From: Algiphilus aromaticivorans DG1253
Lineage (GTDB): Bacteria > Pseudomonadota > Gammaproteobacteria > Nevskiales > Nevskiaceae
Direction: 5' to 3'
Length of the DNA stretch: 64,000 bases
Assembly (NCBI RefSeq): GCF_000733765.1
Contig: NZ_JPOG01000001.1
Location: forward strand, 1,674,001-1,738,000
Notes under the pieces: model-generated
What the model was told of the DNA's origin: nothing
Databases searched by the model: none
The model's input: the letters and a program-made list of their open reading frames with translations, nothing else
Position numbers and translations under genes: made by a program
In this document: in pieces, positions 9,141-18,057 of the stretch
Layout of the letters: each line of letters opens with the position of its first letter
How positions within the stretch are numbered: position 1 is the stretch's first letter

Positions 9141-11054
9141 TCAGCGCTGCGCGCCCTCCGGTTCGGGAAGATCATCTGCGCTGTGCTGGCGCTCCACGGT
9201 CACGGCCTCGGCAATATGGTTTTCCACGCCGGCGAACTCGGCCCCCGCCACGCGACCACGCAGGCGGCGCGCAAGCCCTTCGTCGATACCTTCGGCTTCA
9301 CCGTCATGAACCGCACGCAGCCGTAGCACGCCGATACCGTCATCACCCGGATCCACGCGGCGGGCGACCACACCGTCGGCCTGCGCCGGACGCGGCATCG
9401 CGAAAACCGCGCTCAGGATTCGGCCCTGCCATGCCCCGCTGCCTCGTGTCACGTCTTCTGCGGTGCGCAGCTCGAGCGACTCTTCCTCGGCAAGCGCGGA
9501 GAGTTCGACACCCTCGCGCAGACCCTCCAGCATTCGCTCGGCAACCTCGATGGCGCGCTCGCGCGCGCGCTCGCGCCGCAGCCGAGACGCCACATCCTCG
9601 CGCACCTCTTCGAAATCGCGCACACGCGCTTCCTGATACTCGGCCTGCCGGATGACGACGACGCGACCCGGTGCAAGCTCGATGGGACGCGAGTTCTCGC
9701 CAGCGCGCAGCGATTCGCTGAAAGCGGCTTCGGCGACTTCCGGATGCGCGAGCAGAGCCTCCTCGCTCCCGCGGGGAAGCCACTCCGTTGTCTGCACCTC
9801 GAGGCCGGCTGCCTCGGCCGCAGGCTCAAGCGAAGCCGCCTGCTCGAAACTGATCTGCTCGACAGTCTCGTAGATCTCTCGGAAAACCACATCGGCTTCG
9901 CGCTCACGGTAGATGCGCAGCAAGCGCTCCTGCACCTCCTCGTCCTCAAAACCGCGCGTACGGGATTCCTCGATCTCGTCGACCTGAATGAGATGCCAGC
10001 CGAACTCGCTTTCCACCGGATCGCTCACGGCCCCTTCATCGAGTGCGAAAGCCGCTTCCTCGAAGCCGGGCACCATATCGCCACGCTCAACCCAGCCCAG
10101 GCTACCGCCCTCTTCGGCCGATCCCGGATCGTCGGACAGCTCAGCCGCGACTTCGCCGAAGTCAGCGCCATCGGCGATGCGCTGAGCGGCTTCTTCCAGC
10201 TTCGCGCGCGCACCCTCGCCTTCCACGAGGATGTGGCGTACGCGCCGGCGCTCCGGCTCGGAGAAACGGCTCTCGGCTTCCGCCTCGTAGATGCGTCGCA
10301 GCACGCTCTCTTCGGGCATCGCCTGCTCGCTGGCAAGATTCTCGCGATCGATCTCCAGGTAGGCGAGTCGCACGCGCTCCGGAACTTGCCAGCGGTCGCG
10401 CTCGGCCTCGTAGGCTTCGCGCACGGCGGCTTCCTCGGGCTCGGATTCGCCGAGATAACGCGATACCGGCACGCGCACATAATCGAAATCACGACGCTGG
10501 CTGCGCAGCGCGCCCACGCGCTCGGCCTCCTTCGGCACCACGAAAGCGGAACTCACCACGGCATTGCGCAACTGCTCAGCACGCAAGCCTTCTCGCAGCT
10601 GCCGCTCGTAGCGCTGCGGGTCCATGCCCTGCTGTGCCAATAGCTGGCGATAGCGCTCGCTGGAAAAGCGGCCGTCCTGTTGGAAGGCGGGCACACTCTT
10701 CAGGAAGTCGACGACGGCCTGATCGCTGGTGCGCCAGCCCTGCCGCTCGGCATACTGCAAGCGCGCCTTCTCCTGAATCATGCTCTCCAGCACACCTTCG
10801 CGCAGCGCGCCTTGATCGAGCTGACTGACGTCGAAATCCTCGCCCAGCATCCGGATCAGCCGCTGATAGCGCTGGTTGTAGGCGTTGCGGAACTCCCGCA
10901 TCGTGATTTCTTCATCGCCCACGGTCGCGATCTCCGGATCCGGATTACCGGTCGCGAACTGCTCGATGCCGAAAAAAGCGAAGGGAATGATCAACAAGCC
11001 GACGATGAACCAGGCCACCAGGCCGGACGTTCGATCACGCAGTGACTGCAGCAT
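9141..11054 (-). CDS. ppiD: Periplasmic folding chaperone PpiD (SurA/PpiC type)
   Basis: The 637-residue protein has a short cytoplasmic N-terminus and one membrane anchor (about residues 13-33, LVAWFIVGLLIIPFAFFGIEQF). A SurA_N-like chaperone region follows (about 40-190), then one PpiC/parvulin domain (about 265-365, from RRRVRHILVEGEG to EFGWHLIQVDEIEE) and a C-terminal chaperone-like part. E. coli PpiD has 623 residues and the same order. It sits at the Sec translocon exit and helps newly exported envelope proteins fold; its prolyl isomerase activity is weak or absent in E. coli. The position after hupB and the tRNAs matches Pseudomonas and enteric order. The terminator-like hairpin at 11128-11153 separates it from the tRNA genes, so it probably has its own promoter in the 70 bp before its ATG. 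Confidence 0.95.
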   Translation of the reverse strand: MLQSLRDRTSGLVAWFIVGLLIIPFAFFGIEQFATGNPDPEIATVGDEEITMREFRNAYNQRYQRLIRMLGEDFDVSQLDQGALREGVLESMIQEKARLQYAERQGWRTSDQAVVDFLKSVPAFQQDGRFSSERYRQLLAQQGMDPQRYERQLREGLRAEQLRNAVVSSAFVVPKEAERVGALRSQRRDFDYVRVPVSRYLGESEPEEAAVREAYEAERDRWQVPERVRLAYLEIDRENLASEQAMPEESVLRRIYEAEAESRFSEPERRRVRHILVEGEGARAKLEEAAQRIADGADFGEVAAELSDDPGSAEEGGSLGWVERGDMVPGFEEAAFALDEGAVSDPVESEFGWHLIQVDEIEESRTRGFEDEEVQERLLRIYREREADVVFREIYETVEQISFEQAASLEPAAEAAGLEVQTTEWLPRGSEEALLAHPEVAEAAFSESLRAGENSRPIELAPGRVVVIRQAEYQEARVRDFEEVREDVASRLRRERARERAIEVAERMLEGLREGVELSALAEEESLELRTAEDVTRGSGAWQGRILSAVFAMPRPAQADGVVARRVDPGDDGIGVLRLRAVHDGEAEGIDEGLARRLRGRVAGAEFAGVENHIAEAVTVERQHSADDLPEPEGAQR

Positions 11055-11127
11055 GGATTCTCTCTAGGCAGAACGCGGCACGCGCATCATTGGACGCTGC
11101 CGCGGGAAACTCGAAGCCAGAAACAAC

Positions 11128-11153
11128 AAAGGCGCCACAGATGCGGCGCCCTT
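11128..11153 (-). terminator. Rho-independent terminator of the hupB-tRNA transcript
   Basis: On the minus strand, just after the tRNA-Asp 3' end, GGCGCC - 8-nt loop - GGCGCC forms a stem that can be extended by flanking A-T pairs and one G-T pair. It runs into TTTGTTGTTT, a good U-rich tail. It would end transcription of hupB, tRNA-Val and tRNA-Asp before ppiD. Confidence 0.8.
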
Positions 11154-11161
11154 GCAGGAAT

Positions 11162-11238
11162 TGGCGGAGCGGACGGGACTCGAACCCGCGACCTCCGGCG
11201 TGACAGGCCGGCATTCTAACCGACTGAACTACCGCTCC
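11162..11238 (-). tRNA. tRNA-Asp (GTC)
   Basis: The 77-nt minus-strand cloverleaf starts GGAGCGG and ends CCGCTCC, then discriminator G and an encoded CCA. The D-arm TAGTTCAGTCGGTTAGA, anticodon GTC in the CTGTCAC loop context and T-arm GGTTCGAGTCC are all present. It closely follows E. coli tRNA-Asp. Confidence 0.97.
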
Positions 11239-11261
11239 GCGTTAACCCAGGAATCGGGGCT

Positions 11262-11337
11262 TGGTGGGTGCTGACGGGATCGAACCGCCGACATTCGCCT
11301 TGTAAGGGCGACGCTCTACCAGCTGAGCTAAGCACCC
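11262..11337 (-). tRNA. tRNA-Val (TAC)
   Basis: The 76-nt minus-strand cloverleaf starts GGGTGCTTAGCTCAGCTGG and ends CAGCACCCACCA with encoded CCA. The anticodon is TAC in CCCTTACAAGG, and the T-loop is GGTTCGATCC. It lies 23 bp upstream of tRNA-Asp and 25 bp after hupB, so all three are probably on one transcript. Confidence 0.97.
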
Positions 11338-11362
11338 CTTACAGGCAGCCCCGATAAGACGC

Positions 11363-11635
11363 TTAGTTTACAGCGTCCTTGAGCGCTTTGCCAGCCTTGA
11401 AGGCCGGAGTTTTGCTTGCCTTGATCTTCAGCGTGGCACCCGTCTTCGGGTTGCGGCCAGTGCGGGCAGCGCGCTCGCGCACTTCGAACGTACCGAAGCC
11501 GACAAGCGAAACCTTGTCGCCCTTCTTCATCGCCTTGGTCAAGGATTCGATCGTCGCGTCAACCGCGCGCCCGGCATCAGCCTTGGAAAGATCCGCACTC
11601 GCGGCAACCGCGTCAATCAGTTCCGACTTATTCAT
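11363..11635 (-). CDS. hupB: DNA-binding protein HU
   Basis: This 90-residue nucleoid protein bends DNA without strong sequence specificity. The N-terminal helices ([11 protein letters not shown]) and the hallmark [18 protein letters not shown], containing the Pro that intercalates into the minor groove, are present, and the length is exactly that of the family. AGGGG lies upstream of the ATG. It follows lon on the same strand, as in E. coli and Pseudomonas. The 246-bp gap between lon and hupB contains a run of seven T on the minus strand (11668-11674), but no promoter that I can assign with confidence. Confidence 0.97.
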   Translation of the reverse strand: MNKSELIDAVAASADLSKADAGRAVDATIESLTKAMKKGDKVSLVGFGTFEVRERAARTGRNPKTGATLKIKASKTPAFKAGKALKDAVN

Positions 11636-11881
11636 CTTGAAAGATCCCCTCGATGGTCTTGGTAGTCAAAAAAAGCACAGCCTGTGACTCGCGAATGGCG
11701 GGCCCGTGGAGGCGTGCGAAACGGCACAGCTGTTATCGCACGCGGCCTGCTGGACCGTCAACGCCATGGCGAAGGATCATGCCAAAAAAATGACGACCGC
11801 GCTGCCGCATGGTGTCGGTAGATGGGCGACACGCGCATCGGGTTCCGCGCTTGCAGCCATCGCTTGCCCGTGCCGCAACAT

Positions 11882-14275
11882 CTAATGGGCGCGCGCCGCG
11901 TCTGCCGCAGCCGGCGAGTCGGCCGCCGGAGCACCCTCGGCAAGTGGCTCTGGAACGCGTTCCAGAGCCACCGCAATGACCTCGTCGATCCAGCGCACCG
12001 GCCGGATGTCGAGCGAGCCCTTGATGTTGTCGGGGATCTCGGCGAGATCCTTCTCGTTCTCCTGCGGGATCAACACGGTCTGGATGCCGCCACGGTGCGC
12101 GGCGAGCAGCTTCTCTTTGAGACCGCCGATGGGCAGCACCTCACCGCGCAGCGTGATCTCACCCGTCATGGCGACGTCGGCGCGCACCGGAATGCGTGTC
12201 AGCGCGGAGACTAGCGCCGTGCACATACCGACACCGGCGCTTGGGCCGTCCTTGGGGGTCGCTCCCTCGGGCACGTGCACGTGCACATCATTGTTGGTGT
12301 AAAAATCCGACGGGATGCCGAGTGCCGGCGCACGGCCGCGCACGACAGTGAGCGCCGCCTGTACCGACTCCTGCATGACGTTGCCCAGGCTGCCGGTTTG
12401 CGTGAGCTTGCCCTTGCCCGGTGACAGCGCTGCCTCGATGGTCAGCAGCTCGCCGCCCACCTCGGTCCAGGCCAGCCCCGTAACCTGGCCGATCGCATTC
12501 TTCTCTTCGGCGAGGCCGTAGCGGAACTGGCGCACGCCGAGATACTTGTCGATGTTCTTCTCGGTCACGCGCACACGCTTCTTCTGCGTGCTCGAAAGCA
12601 GCTCCTTGACGACCTTGCGCGCGATCTTGCTGACCTCGCGTTCCAGATTGCGCACACCGGCCTCACGGGTGTAGTGGCGCACGATGGCGCGCAGCGCGCC
12701 GTCCGTGACGGCCAGCTCGCCCTCGTGCAGGCCGTTGGACTCGATCTGCTTGGGCAGCAGATAGGTCCTGGCGATATTGACCTTCTCGTCCTCGGTATAA
12801 CCGGGGATGCGGATGACCTCCATGCGGTCGAGCAGCGCCGGCGGGATATTCAGCGTATTGGCGGTGCAGATGAACATCACGTCCGAGAGGTCGATGTCGA
12901 CCTCTAGATAGTGATCGTTGAAGGTGCTGTTCTGCTCGGGGTCCAGCACCTCCAGCAGCGCCGAGCTGGGATCGCCGCGGAAGTCCATGGCCATCTTGTC
13001 GACCTCGTCGAGCAGGAAGAGCGGATTCTTCTTGCCGGTCTTGGCGAGGTTCTGCACGATCTTGCCGGGCAGCGACCCGATGTAGGTGCGGCGGTGGCCG
13101 CGGATCTCGGCTTCGTCGCGCACGCCACCCAGGCTCATGCGCGTGAACTTGCGGTTGACCGCTTCGGCCACTGAACGGCCCAACGAGGTCTTGCCCACGC
13201 CAGGCGGCCCGACGAGGCACAGGATGGGGCCTTTGAGCTTCTTGACGCGGCTCTGCACGGCCAGATACTCGATGATGCGCTCCTTGACCTTCTCAAGGCC
13301 GTAGTGGTCGCGGTCGAGGATCTCCTGAGCCTTGTCCAGGTCGATGCGCGTGCGGCTGCGCTTCTTCCAGGGCACCTGCACCAGCCAGTCCAGGTAGTTA
13401 CGCACGACGGTGGCCTCGGCCGACATCGGCGACATCATCTTCAGCTTGTTGTACTCGGCCAGCGCCTTGGTCTTGACGGCCTTGGGCATGCCGGCCTTTT
13501 CGATCTTGTTACCCAGCTCCTCCAACTCGTTGGAGCCATCCTCACCCTCGCCCAGCTCCTTCTGGATCGCCTTCATCTGCTCGTTGAGGTAGTACTCGCG
13601 CTGGGACTTCTCCATCTGTGACTTGACCCGTCCGCGGATCTTTTTCTCGATCTGCAGCGTGTCGATCTCGCCCTCCAGCGCGGCGAGCACATGCTCGAGC
13701 CGGGCATGCGCGCCGCCGACCTCGAGCACGGCCTGCTTGTCCTCGAGCTTGAGATTCAGATGCGCGGCAATGGTGTCGGCCAGTCGGCCGGGCTGATCCA
13801 TGGCGCTCAGCGAGGGCAGCAGCTCGGCCGGCACCTTCTTGTTCAATTTGATGTACTGCTCGAAGAGCGCCACCGTCGAGCGCATCAGCGCGTCGGTTTC
13901 GCGCCCCTCGCTGGCACTGTCATCCTCGTCGAGCAGCTCGATATCGGCCTGCAGATAGTCGCCTCCCGCGCCGAGTTCCTGGATGCGCGCGCGCTGCGCG
14001 CCCTCGACCAGCACCTTCACGGTGCCGTCGGGGAGCTTCAGCATCTGCAGCACGCTGGCCAGAGTGCCGACCTCGTAGAGGTCCTCGGCGCCCGGGTCGT
14101 CCTTGTCGGCTGTGCGCTGAGCCACCAGCAGGATGCGCTTGTCATCCTGCATGGCCGCCGACAGCGCGGCGATGGACTTCTCGCGCCCGACGAAGAGCGG
14201 GATCGCCATGTGCGGATAGACCACCACGTCGCGCAGTGGCAGGACGGGGGTGTTGGATTCTTGGCTGCTGCTCAT
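11882..14275 (-). CDS. lon: ATP-dependent protease La, Lon
   Basis: Lon degrades misfolded and regulatory proteins in the cytoplasm as a hexamer. The 797 residues comprise an N-terminal LON substrate domain ([20 protein letters not shown] at the start), a coiled-coil region (about 210-260), an AAA+ module with Walker A GPPGVGKT near residue 360 and Walker B FLLDEVDK, and the C-terminal protease domain. The protease domain has the Ser-Lys dyad, the Ser in [11 protein letters not shown] and the Lys in [12 protein letters not shown]. coli Lon has 784 residues; the extra length here is an Ala-rich tail. The gene is separated from clpX by a terminator, so it has its own promoter. A perfect 28-bp palindrome lies in the codons near the 3' end. 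Confidence 0.97.
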   Translation of the reverse strand: MSSSQESNTPVLPLRDVVVYPHMAIPLFVGREKSIAALSAAMQDDKRILLVAQRTADKDDPGAEDLYEVGTLASVLQMLKLPDGTVKVLVEGAQRARIQELGAGGDYLQADIELLDEDDSASEGRETDALMRSTVALFEQYIKLNKKVPAELLPSLSAMDQPGRLADTIAAHLNLKLEDKQAVLEVGGAHARLEHVLAALEGEIDTLQIEKKIRGRVKSQMEKSQREYYLNEQMKAIQKELGEGEDGSNELEELGNKIEKAGMPKAVKTKALAEYNKLKMMSPMSAEATVVRNYLDWLVQVPWKKRSRTRIDLDKAQEILDRDHYGLEKVKERIIEYLAVQSRVKKLKGPILCLVGPPGVGKTSLGRSVAEAVNRKFTRMSLGGVRDEAEIRGHRRTYIGSLPGKIVQNLAKTGKKNPLFLLDEVDKMAMDFRGDPSSALLEVLDPEQNSTFNDHYLEVDIDLSDVMFICTANTLNIPPALLDRMEVIRIPGYTEDEKVNIARTYLLPKQIESNGLHEGELAVTDGALRAIVRHYTREAGVRNLEREVSKIARKVVKELLSSTQKKRVRVTEKNIDKYLGVRQFRYGLAEEKNAIGQVTGLAWTEVGGELLTIEAALSPGKGKLTQTGSLGNVMQESVQAALTVVRGRAPALGIPSDFYTNNDVHVHVPEGATPKDGPSAGVGMCTALVSALTRIPVRADVAMTGEITLRGEVLPIGGLKEKLLAAHRGGIQTVLIPQENEKDLAEIPDNIKGSLDIRPVRWIDEVIAVALERVPEPLAEGAPAADSPAAADAARAH
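11944..11971. repeat. Perfect 28-bp palindrome inside the lon coding region
   Basis: Two 14-bp arms meet with no spacer (GTGGCTCTGGAACG and its exact reverse complement). It lies about 90 bp before the lon stop and encodes part of VALERVPEP. No T tract follows on either strand, so it is not a standard terminator. It may be a protein-binding site, a cruciform-prone site or a chance event. Confidence 0.9.
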
Positions 14276-14303
14276 GACCGCATTACCTCGTCATCAAAAC
14301 GAA

Positions 14304-14326
14304 GACGGCGCCCCAAGGGCGCCGTC
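14304..14326 (-). terminator. Terminator after clpX
   Basis: A perfect 10-bp stem (GACGGCGCCC, 3-nt loop, GGGCGCCGTC) is followed on the minus strand by TTCGTTTTGATG. It lies between the clpX stop and the lon start, so clpPX and lon are probably separate transcription units. A second hairpin (14360-14381, 7-bp stem) lies between it and the clpX stop. Confidence 0.75.
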
Positions 14327-14393
14327 AGTGGAGCTCCGTCGCTGTAGATCGGGGCGGAAGCGGGCATTTTCAAGTGCCCGCCTACCCCGCCCG

Positions 14394-15662
14394 TCAGGCG
14401 CTGGACTTGACGTCGCGCTGGGCGTCGTTGTTCTCGTAAACGATATAGGGCTTGGACTCGCCCCGCACGACCGCGTCGTCGACCACCACCTTGGAGACGT
14501 TCTCCATACTTGGCAGGTCGTACATCACGTCGAGCAGGATCTTCTCCAGGATCGTACGCAGACCGCGCGCGCCGGTGCCTCGCTCGCGCGCATTCTTGGC
14601 GATGGCGCTCAGCGCCTCGTCGCGGAATTCCAGCTCGACATTCTCCATCTCGAAGAGCTTGCTGTACTGCTTGACGAGCGCGTTCTTCGGCTCGCGCAGG
14701 ATGGTCACCAGCGCCTCTTCGTCCAGCTCCTCGAGCACCGCCGCTACCGGCAGACGGCCGACGAATTCCGGAATCAGCCCATAGCTGACCAGATCCTCCG
14801 GCTCGACACCGCGCAGCAGCGAGGTGTCGCGTCCTTCCACGGCGCTGCGCACATGTGCCCCGAAGCCGATGCCGGCGCGCTCGGTGCGGTTCTGAACGAC
14901 CCGCTCCAGGCCCGAGAAGGCACCGCCGCAGATGAAGAGGATGCCGGAGGTATCGACCTGCAGGAATTCCTGCTGCGGATGCTTGCGGCCACCCTGCGGC
15001 GGGATGCTGGCGGTGGTGCCTTCGATCAGCTTGAGCAGCGCCTGCTGCACGCCTTCGCCCGATACATCGCGAGTAATGGAGGGGTTCTCGGCCTTGCGCG
15101 AGATCTTGTCGATCTCGTCGATGTAGATGATCCCGCGCTGCGCCTTGTCGACGTCGTAGTCGCACTTTTGCAGCAGTCGCTGAATGATGTTCTCGACGTC
15201 TTCACCGACATAGCCCGCCTCGGTCAGCGTGGTCGCATCAGCGATGGCGAAGGGCACATCCAGCAGCCGCGCCAGGGTCTCGGCCAGCAAGGTCTTGCCC
15301 GATCCGGTCGGGCCGATCAGCAGGATGTTCGACTTCGAGAGTTCGATCTCGTCCTTGTCGTCCTTGCTGTTCAGACGCTTGTAATGGTTGTAGACCGCGA
15401 CCGAGAGAATCTTCTTGGCCTGCTCCTGGCCGATGACGTACTCGTCCAGCACGGAGCGGATCTCCTGCGGCTTGGGCAGGCCGGCATGCTGCGGCCGCGC
15501 CTGCACCTCCTCGCGGATGATGTCGTTGCACAGATCGACACACTCGTCGCAGATGTACACCGACGGGCCCGCAATGAGCTTGCGCACTTCGTGCTCGCTC
15601 TTACCGCAGAAGGAGCAGTAGAGCACCCGGCCGTTGGCGGTTCCGCGATTGTCGTTGCTCAT
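14394..15662 (-). CDS. clpX: ClpXP protease ATP-binding subunit ClpX
   Basis: ClpX is the AAA+ unfoldase that feeds tagged substrates (for example ssrA-tagged proteins) into ClpP. The 422 residues start with the treble-clef zinc-binding domain, with Cys16, Cys19, Cys38 and Cys41. The AAA+ core has Walker A GPTGSGKT near residue 120 and Walker [10 protein letters not shown] near residue 185. The ClpP-docking IGF-type loop is represented by [10 protein letters not shown], and the pore loop region [11 protein letters not shown] is present. E. coli ClpX has 424 residues. It lies 105 bp after clpP on the same strand. Confidence 0.97.
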   Translation of the reverse strand: MSNDNRGTANGRVLYCSFCGKSEHEVRKLIAGPSVYICDECVDLCNDIIREEVQARPQHAGLPKPQEIRSVLDEYVIGQEQAKKILSVAVYNHYKRLNSKDDKDEIELSKSNILLIGPTGSGKTLLAETLARLLDVPFAIADATTLTEAGYVGEDVENIIQRLLQKCDYDVDKAQRGIIYIDEIDKISRKAENPSITRDVSGEGVQQALLKLIEGTTASIPPQGGRKHPQQEFLQVDTSGILFICGGAFSGLERVVQNRTERAGIGFGAHVRSAVEGRDTSLLRGVEPEDLVSYGLIPEFVGRLPVAAVLEELDEEALVTILREPKNALVKQYSKLFEMENVELEFRDEALSAIAKNARERGTGARGLRTILEKILLDVMYDLPSMENVSKVVVDDAVVRGESKPYIVYENNDAQRDVKSSA

Positions 15663-15767
15663 GATTAACCTCTGACTGCCCGATCCCGGGCTAATTCCAT
15701 TATTAGCATGCCGCTACCGCCTTGCAAAACCCGTGCACATACCGTCCGGACCGGCCGGAATGGCCGA

Positions 15768-16394
15768 TCAGCGGTTGCCCTCAGCCGCTGCCACGCGCTC
15801 CGTCATGATCGTATCGATAACGCCGTAATCCTTCGCCTGCTCCGCGGACATGAAGAAATCGCGGTTGCTGTCGCGCTCGATGGTCTCGACCGCCTGGCCC
15901 GTGCACTCGGCGAGGATCTCGTTGAGCCGACCGCGCAGATAGAGGATCTCGCGCGCCTGGATCTCGATGTCCGAGGCCTGGCCCTGGGCACCGCCGTGCG
16001 GCTGGTGGATCATCACGCGCGAATGCGGTAGCGCATAGCGCTTACCCTTGGCACCCGCGGCCAGCAGCAGCGAACCCATGCTCGCAGCCTGGCCGACGCA
16101 CATTGTGGCCACGTCCGGCTTGATAAAACGCATGGTGTCGAGAATCGACAGCCCCGCCGTCACCACGCCACCCGGCGAGTTGATGTAGACGTGGATGTCC
16201 TTCTCGGGGTTGTCCGACTCCAGGAAGAGCAGCTGGGCCACCACCAGATTGGCGACGTGGTCGTCGATGCCGCCGGTGATGAAGATGACGCGCTCGCGCA
16301 GCAGGCGCGAAAAGATATCGAAGGAGCGCTCGCCCCGGGGGCTCTGCTCGACCACCATCGGAACGAGGTGCTGGGCGCGCACGGAATCGGTCAT
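15768..16394 (-). CDS. clpP: ATP-dependent Clp protease proteolytic subunit ClpP
   Basis: ClpP forms the tetradecameric serine-protease chamber of ClpXP. The protein has 208 residues (207 in E. coli). The catalytic triad is visible as Ser105 in [10 protein letters not shown], His130 in [11 protein letters not shown] and probably Asp179 in [10 protein letters not shown]. The N-terminus contains [19 protein letters not shown], the region that includes the propeptide cleavage area in other species. A clear AGGAG lies 7 bases before the ATG. It is 40 bp after tig and precedes clpX, the standard order. Confidence 0.97.
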   Translation of the reverse strand: MTDSVRAQHLVPMVVEQSPRGERSFDIFSRLLRERVIFITGGIDDHVANLVVAQLLFLESDNPEKDIHVYINSPGGVVTAGLSILDTMRFIKPDVATMCVGQAASMGSLLLAAGAKGKRYALPHSRVMIHQPHGGAQGQASDIEIQAREILYLRGRLNEILAECTGQAVETIERDSNRDFFMSAEQAKDYGVIDTIMTERVAAAEGNR

Positions 16395-16434
16395 TCGTGT
16401 CTCCTGGAAGGGATGAAGGCGGCAGGGTCAGAGC

Positions 16435-17757
16435 TTACTGCTGCCCGCCCTGTTGATTGAGAAGTTCCTGCAACGGAACGGTCTTGTCGGTAACGGTGGC
16501 GGAGGCCAGGACATGGTCGATGACCTGCTCCTCGATCACCATGGCACGAATGCCCTGCAGCATCTGTGGTTGCGAACGGTAATGCTGCTTGACCTTTTCG
16601 GGCTCGTCGTACTCAGACGCAAGCTCGTCGAGGGTCTGCTCGAAACGCGCTTCATCCAGCTCGATGTTGTGCTGACGAATCAGCTCACCCAACAGCAGGC
16701 CCAGCGACACGCGGCGGCTACCCTGCGGCTGCAGCAGCTCGTCCGGGATCATCTGCTGCAGCTGCTCGGCCGATAGCTGCGCGGCGTTGAAACGCTCTGC
16801 CGTCTCTTGGCGCAGCCGGCCGATCTCGTCGTTGACCATGGCCTGTGGCACATCAAACTCGTGCATCTCGAGCAGCTGATCCATGACCGCCGCCTTGAGC
16901 TTGTTGCGCGAGGCCTTCTTCTGCTCGCGCTCCAGCGCCTCGCGGCACTTCGTGCGCAGACCTTCAAGGCCAGCTTCTGGATCGACGCTGTGGGCCTGCA
17001 GGAACTCAGAGTCAATTTCCGGCAGCTGGACCTCGTTGACTTCCTTCATGCTCACCGAGAAGACCGCCTCGCGACCGCGCAGATCCTCGGCCTGATAGTC
17101 CTCTGGGAAGGTCAGCGTGACGTCGAATTCCTCGCCGGCGGCGTGGCCGATCAGGCCCTGCTCCAGATCCGGCAGGAACTTGCCTGCGCCAATCTCGACT
17201 TCCTGATTCTCGCCGGAACCGCCGTTGAACGCCTCGCCATCCATGCGGCCGACAAAGTCGATGCGCACGCTGTCGCCTTCGGCCGCAGCGCGCGGCACGG
17301 TTTCCAGCCGGCGCTTCGATTGACGCAGGTTCTCGACCAGCCGATCGACATCCTCATCCGTGACCTCGGCCACCGGGCGCTCAACGGCGACCTTCTCCAG
17401 ATCGGCCAGCGTGATCTCGGGATAGACCTCGAAGCTGGCGCTGTAGACCAGTGGCTGCCCCTGCGTCTCGTCGGCCACTTCGAAGCTGGGCTGACCGGCC
17501 GGGCTGACCTCGGCCTGCTGCATGGCTTCCGGCCAGGTCTCGCGCACGATCTCGCTGATGGCGTCGGCCCGGGCCTGTTCGCCGTACTGCTGGCGAACAA
17601 CCTTGAGCGGAGCCTTGCCGGGGCGGAAGCCGGGCACTTTGGCGCGTGTGCCGAGCTGGCGCAGGCGCTTGTCAACAGCATTGTCGAAACGCTCTGCCGG
17701 CACCGAGACGCGCAGCACGCGCTGAAGGCCACCCGGGTTCTGCAACTCCACTTCCAT
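16435..17757 (-). CDS. tig: Trigger factor, ribosome-bound chaperone and prolyl isomerase
   Basis: Trigger factor binds ribosomal protein L23 and shields nascent chains. I choose the ATG at 17757 (MEVELQNPGGLQRVL, about 440 residues) because it aligns with the E. coli start. The ATG two codons upstream at 17763 (MSMEV) is an equally possible start, with AGGA only 4 bases before it. The N-terminal domain contains the ribosome signature GFRPGKAPLKVV at about residues 43-54. The central FKBP-type domain (about 150-245, including DSVRIDFVGRMDGEAFNGG) and the C-terminal helical arms follow. It is preceded by tRNA-Leu and followed by clpP, as in Pseudomonas. Confidence 0.95.
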   Translation of the reverse strand: MEVELQNPGGLQRVLRVSVPAERFDNAVDKRLRQLGTRAKVPGFRPGKAPLKVVRQQYGEQARADAISEIVRETWPEAMQQAEVSPAGQPSFEVADETQGQPLVYSASFEVYPEITLADLEKVAVERPVAEVTDEDVDRLVENLRQSKRRLETVPRAAAEGDSVRIDFVGRMDGEAFNGGSGENQEVEIGAGKFLPDLEQGLIGHAAGEEFDVTLTFPEDYQAEDLRGREAVFSVSMKEVNEVQLPEIDSEFLQAHSVDPEAGLEGLRTKCREALEREQKKASRNKLKAAVMDQLLEMHEFDVPQAMVNDEIGRLRQETAERFNAAQLSAEQLQQMIPDELLQPQGSRRVSLGLLLGELIRQHNIELDEARFEQTLDELASEYDEPEKVKQHYRSQPQMLQGIRAMVIEEQVIDHVLASATVTDKTVPLQELLNQQGGQQ

Positions 17758-17841
17758 GCTCATCCGATCCTGTTGGTGATGATGAATCTGCTCGAAAGGC
17801 CGCCGGACGCGCCCTGTGGCACATCCGGCGGTAGCGAAAAC

Positions 17842-17926
17842 TGGTGCGAAAGGCGAGACTCGAACTCGCACGCCTTGCGGCGCTGGTACCTAAAACCAGT
17901 GCGTCTACCAATTCCGCCACTTTCGC
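17842..17926 (-). tRNA. tRNA-Leu (TAG)
   Basis: This 85-nt class II tRNA on the minus strand starts GCGAAAGTGGCGGAATTGGTAGACGC and ends GCCTTTCGCACCA with encoded CCA. The anticodon loop TTTAGGT gives anticodon TAG. A long variable arm (GCGCCGCAAGGCGT) and the T-loop GTTCGAGTC are present. It lies just upstream of tig. Confidence 0.97.
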
Positions 17927-17971
17927 GTGTCTGATAGCCGACCGCTCCAGGGCTTCCGGCTTTGATCAGCC

Positions 17972-17977
17972 AGTATA
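17972..17977 (-). promoter_or_regulatory. Candidate -10 element for tRNA-Leu/tig
   Basis: TATACT on the minus strand lies about 45 bp upstream of the mature tRNA-Leu 5' end. No convincing -35 box is seen at the right spacing, so this is tentative. Confidence 0.3.
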
Positions 17978-18021
17978 TCAGCGCTGTCCGTGCCGCCCGA
18001 TCGGTAGTCCGAGGAGCGTGA

Positions 18022-18027
18022 CATAAT
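18022..18027 (+). promoter_or_regulatory. Candidate -10 element for mfd
   Basis: CATAAT lies 30 bp before the GTG start of mfd in the gap shared with the divergent tRNA-Leu gene. No good -35 box is visible. Confidence 0.3.
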
Positions 18028-18057
18028 CCGCGCCCCCGTTTTCCGGCCGCGCCGCCC

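Noticed and set aside
11668-11674. Run of seven T on the minus strand between lon and hupB as lon terminator
   Set aside because: The only stem before it has about 4 bp (CACA/TGTG), too weak to call.
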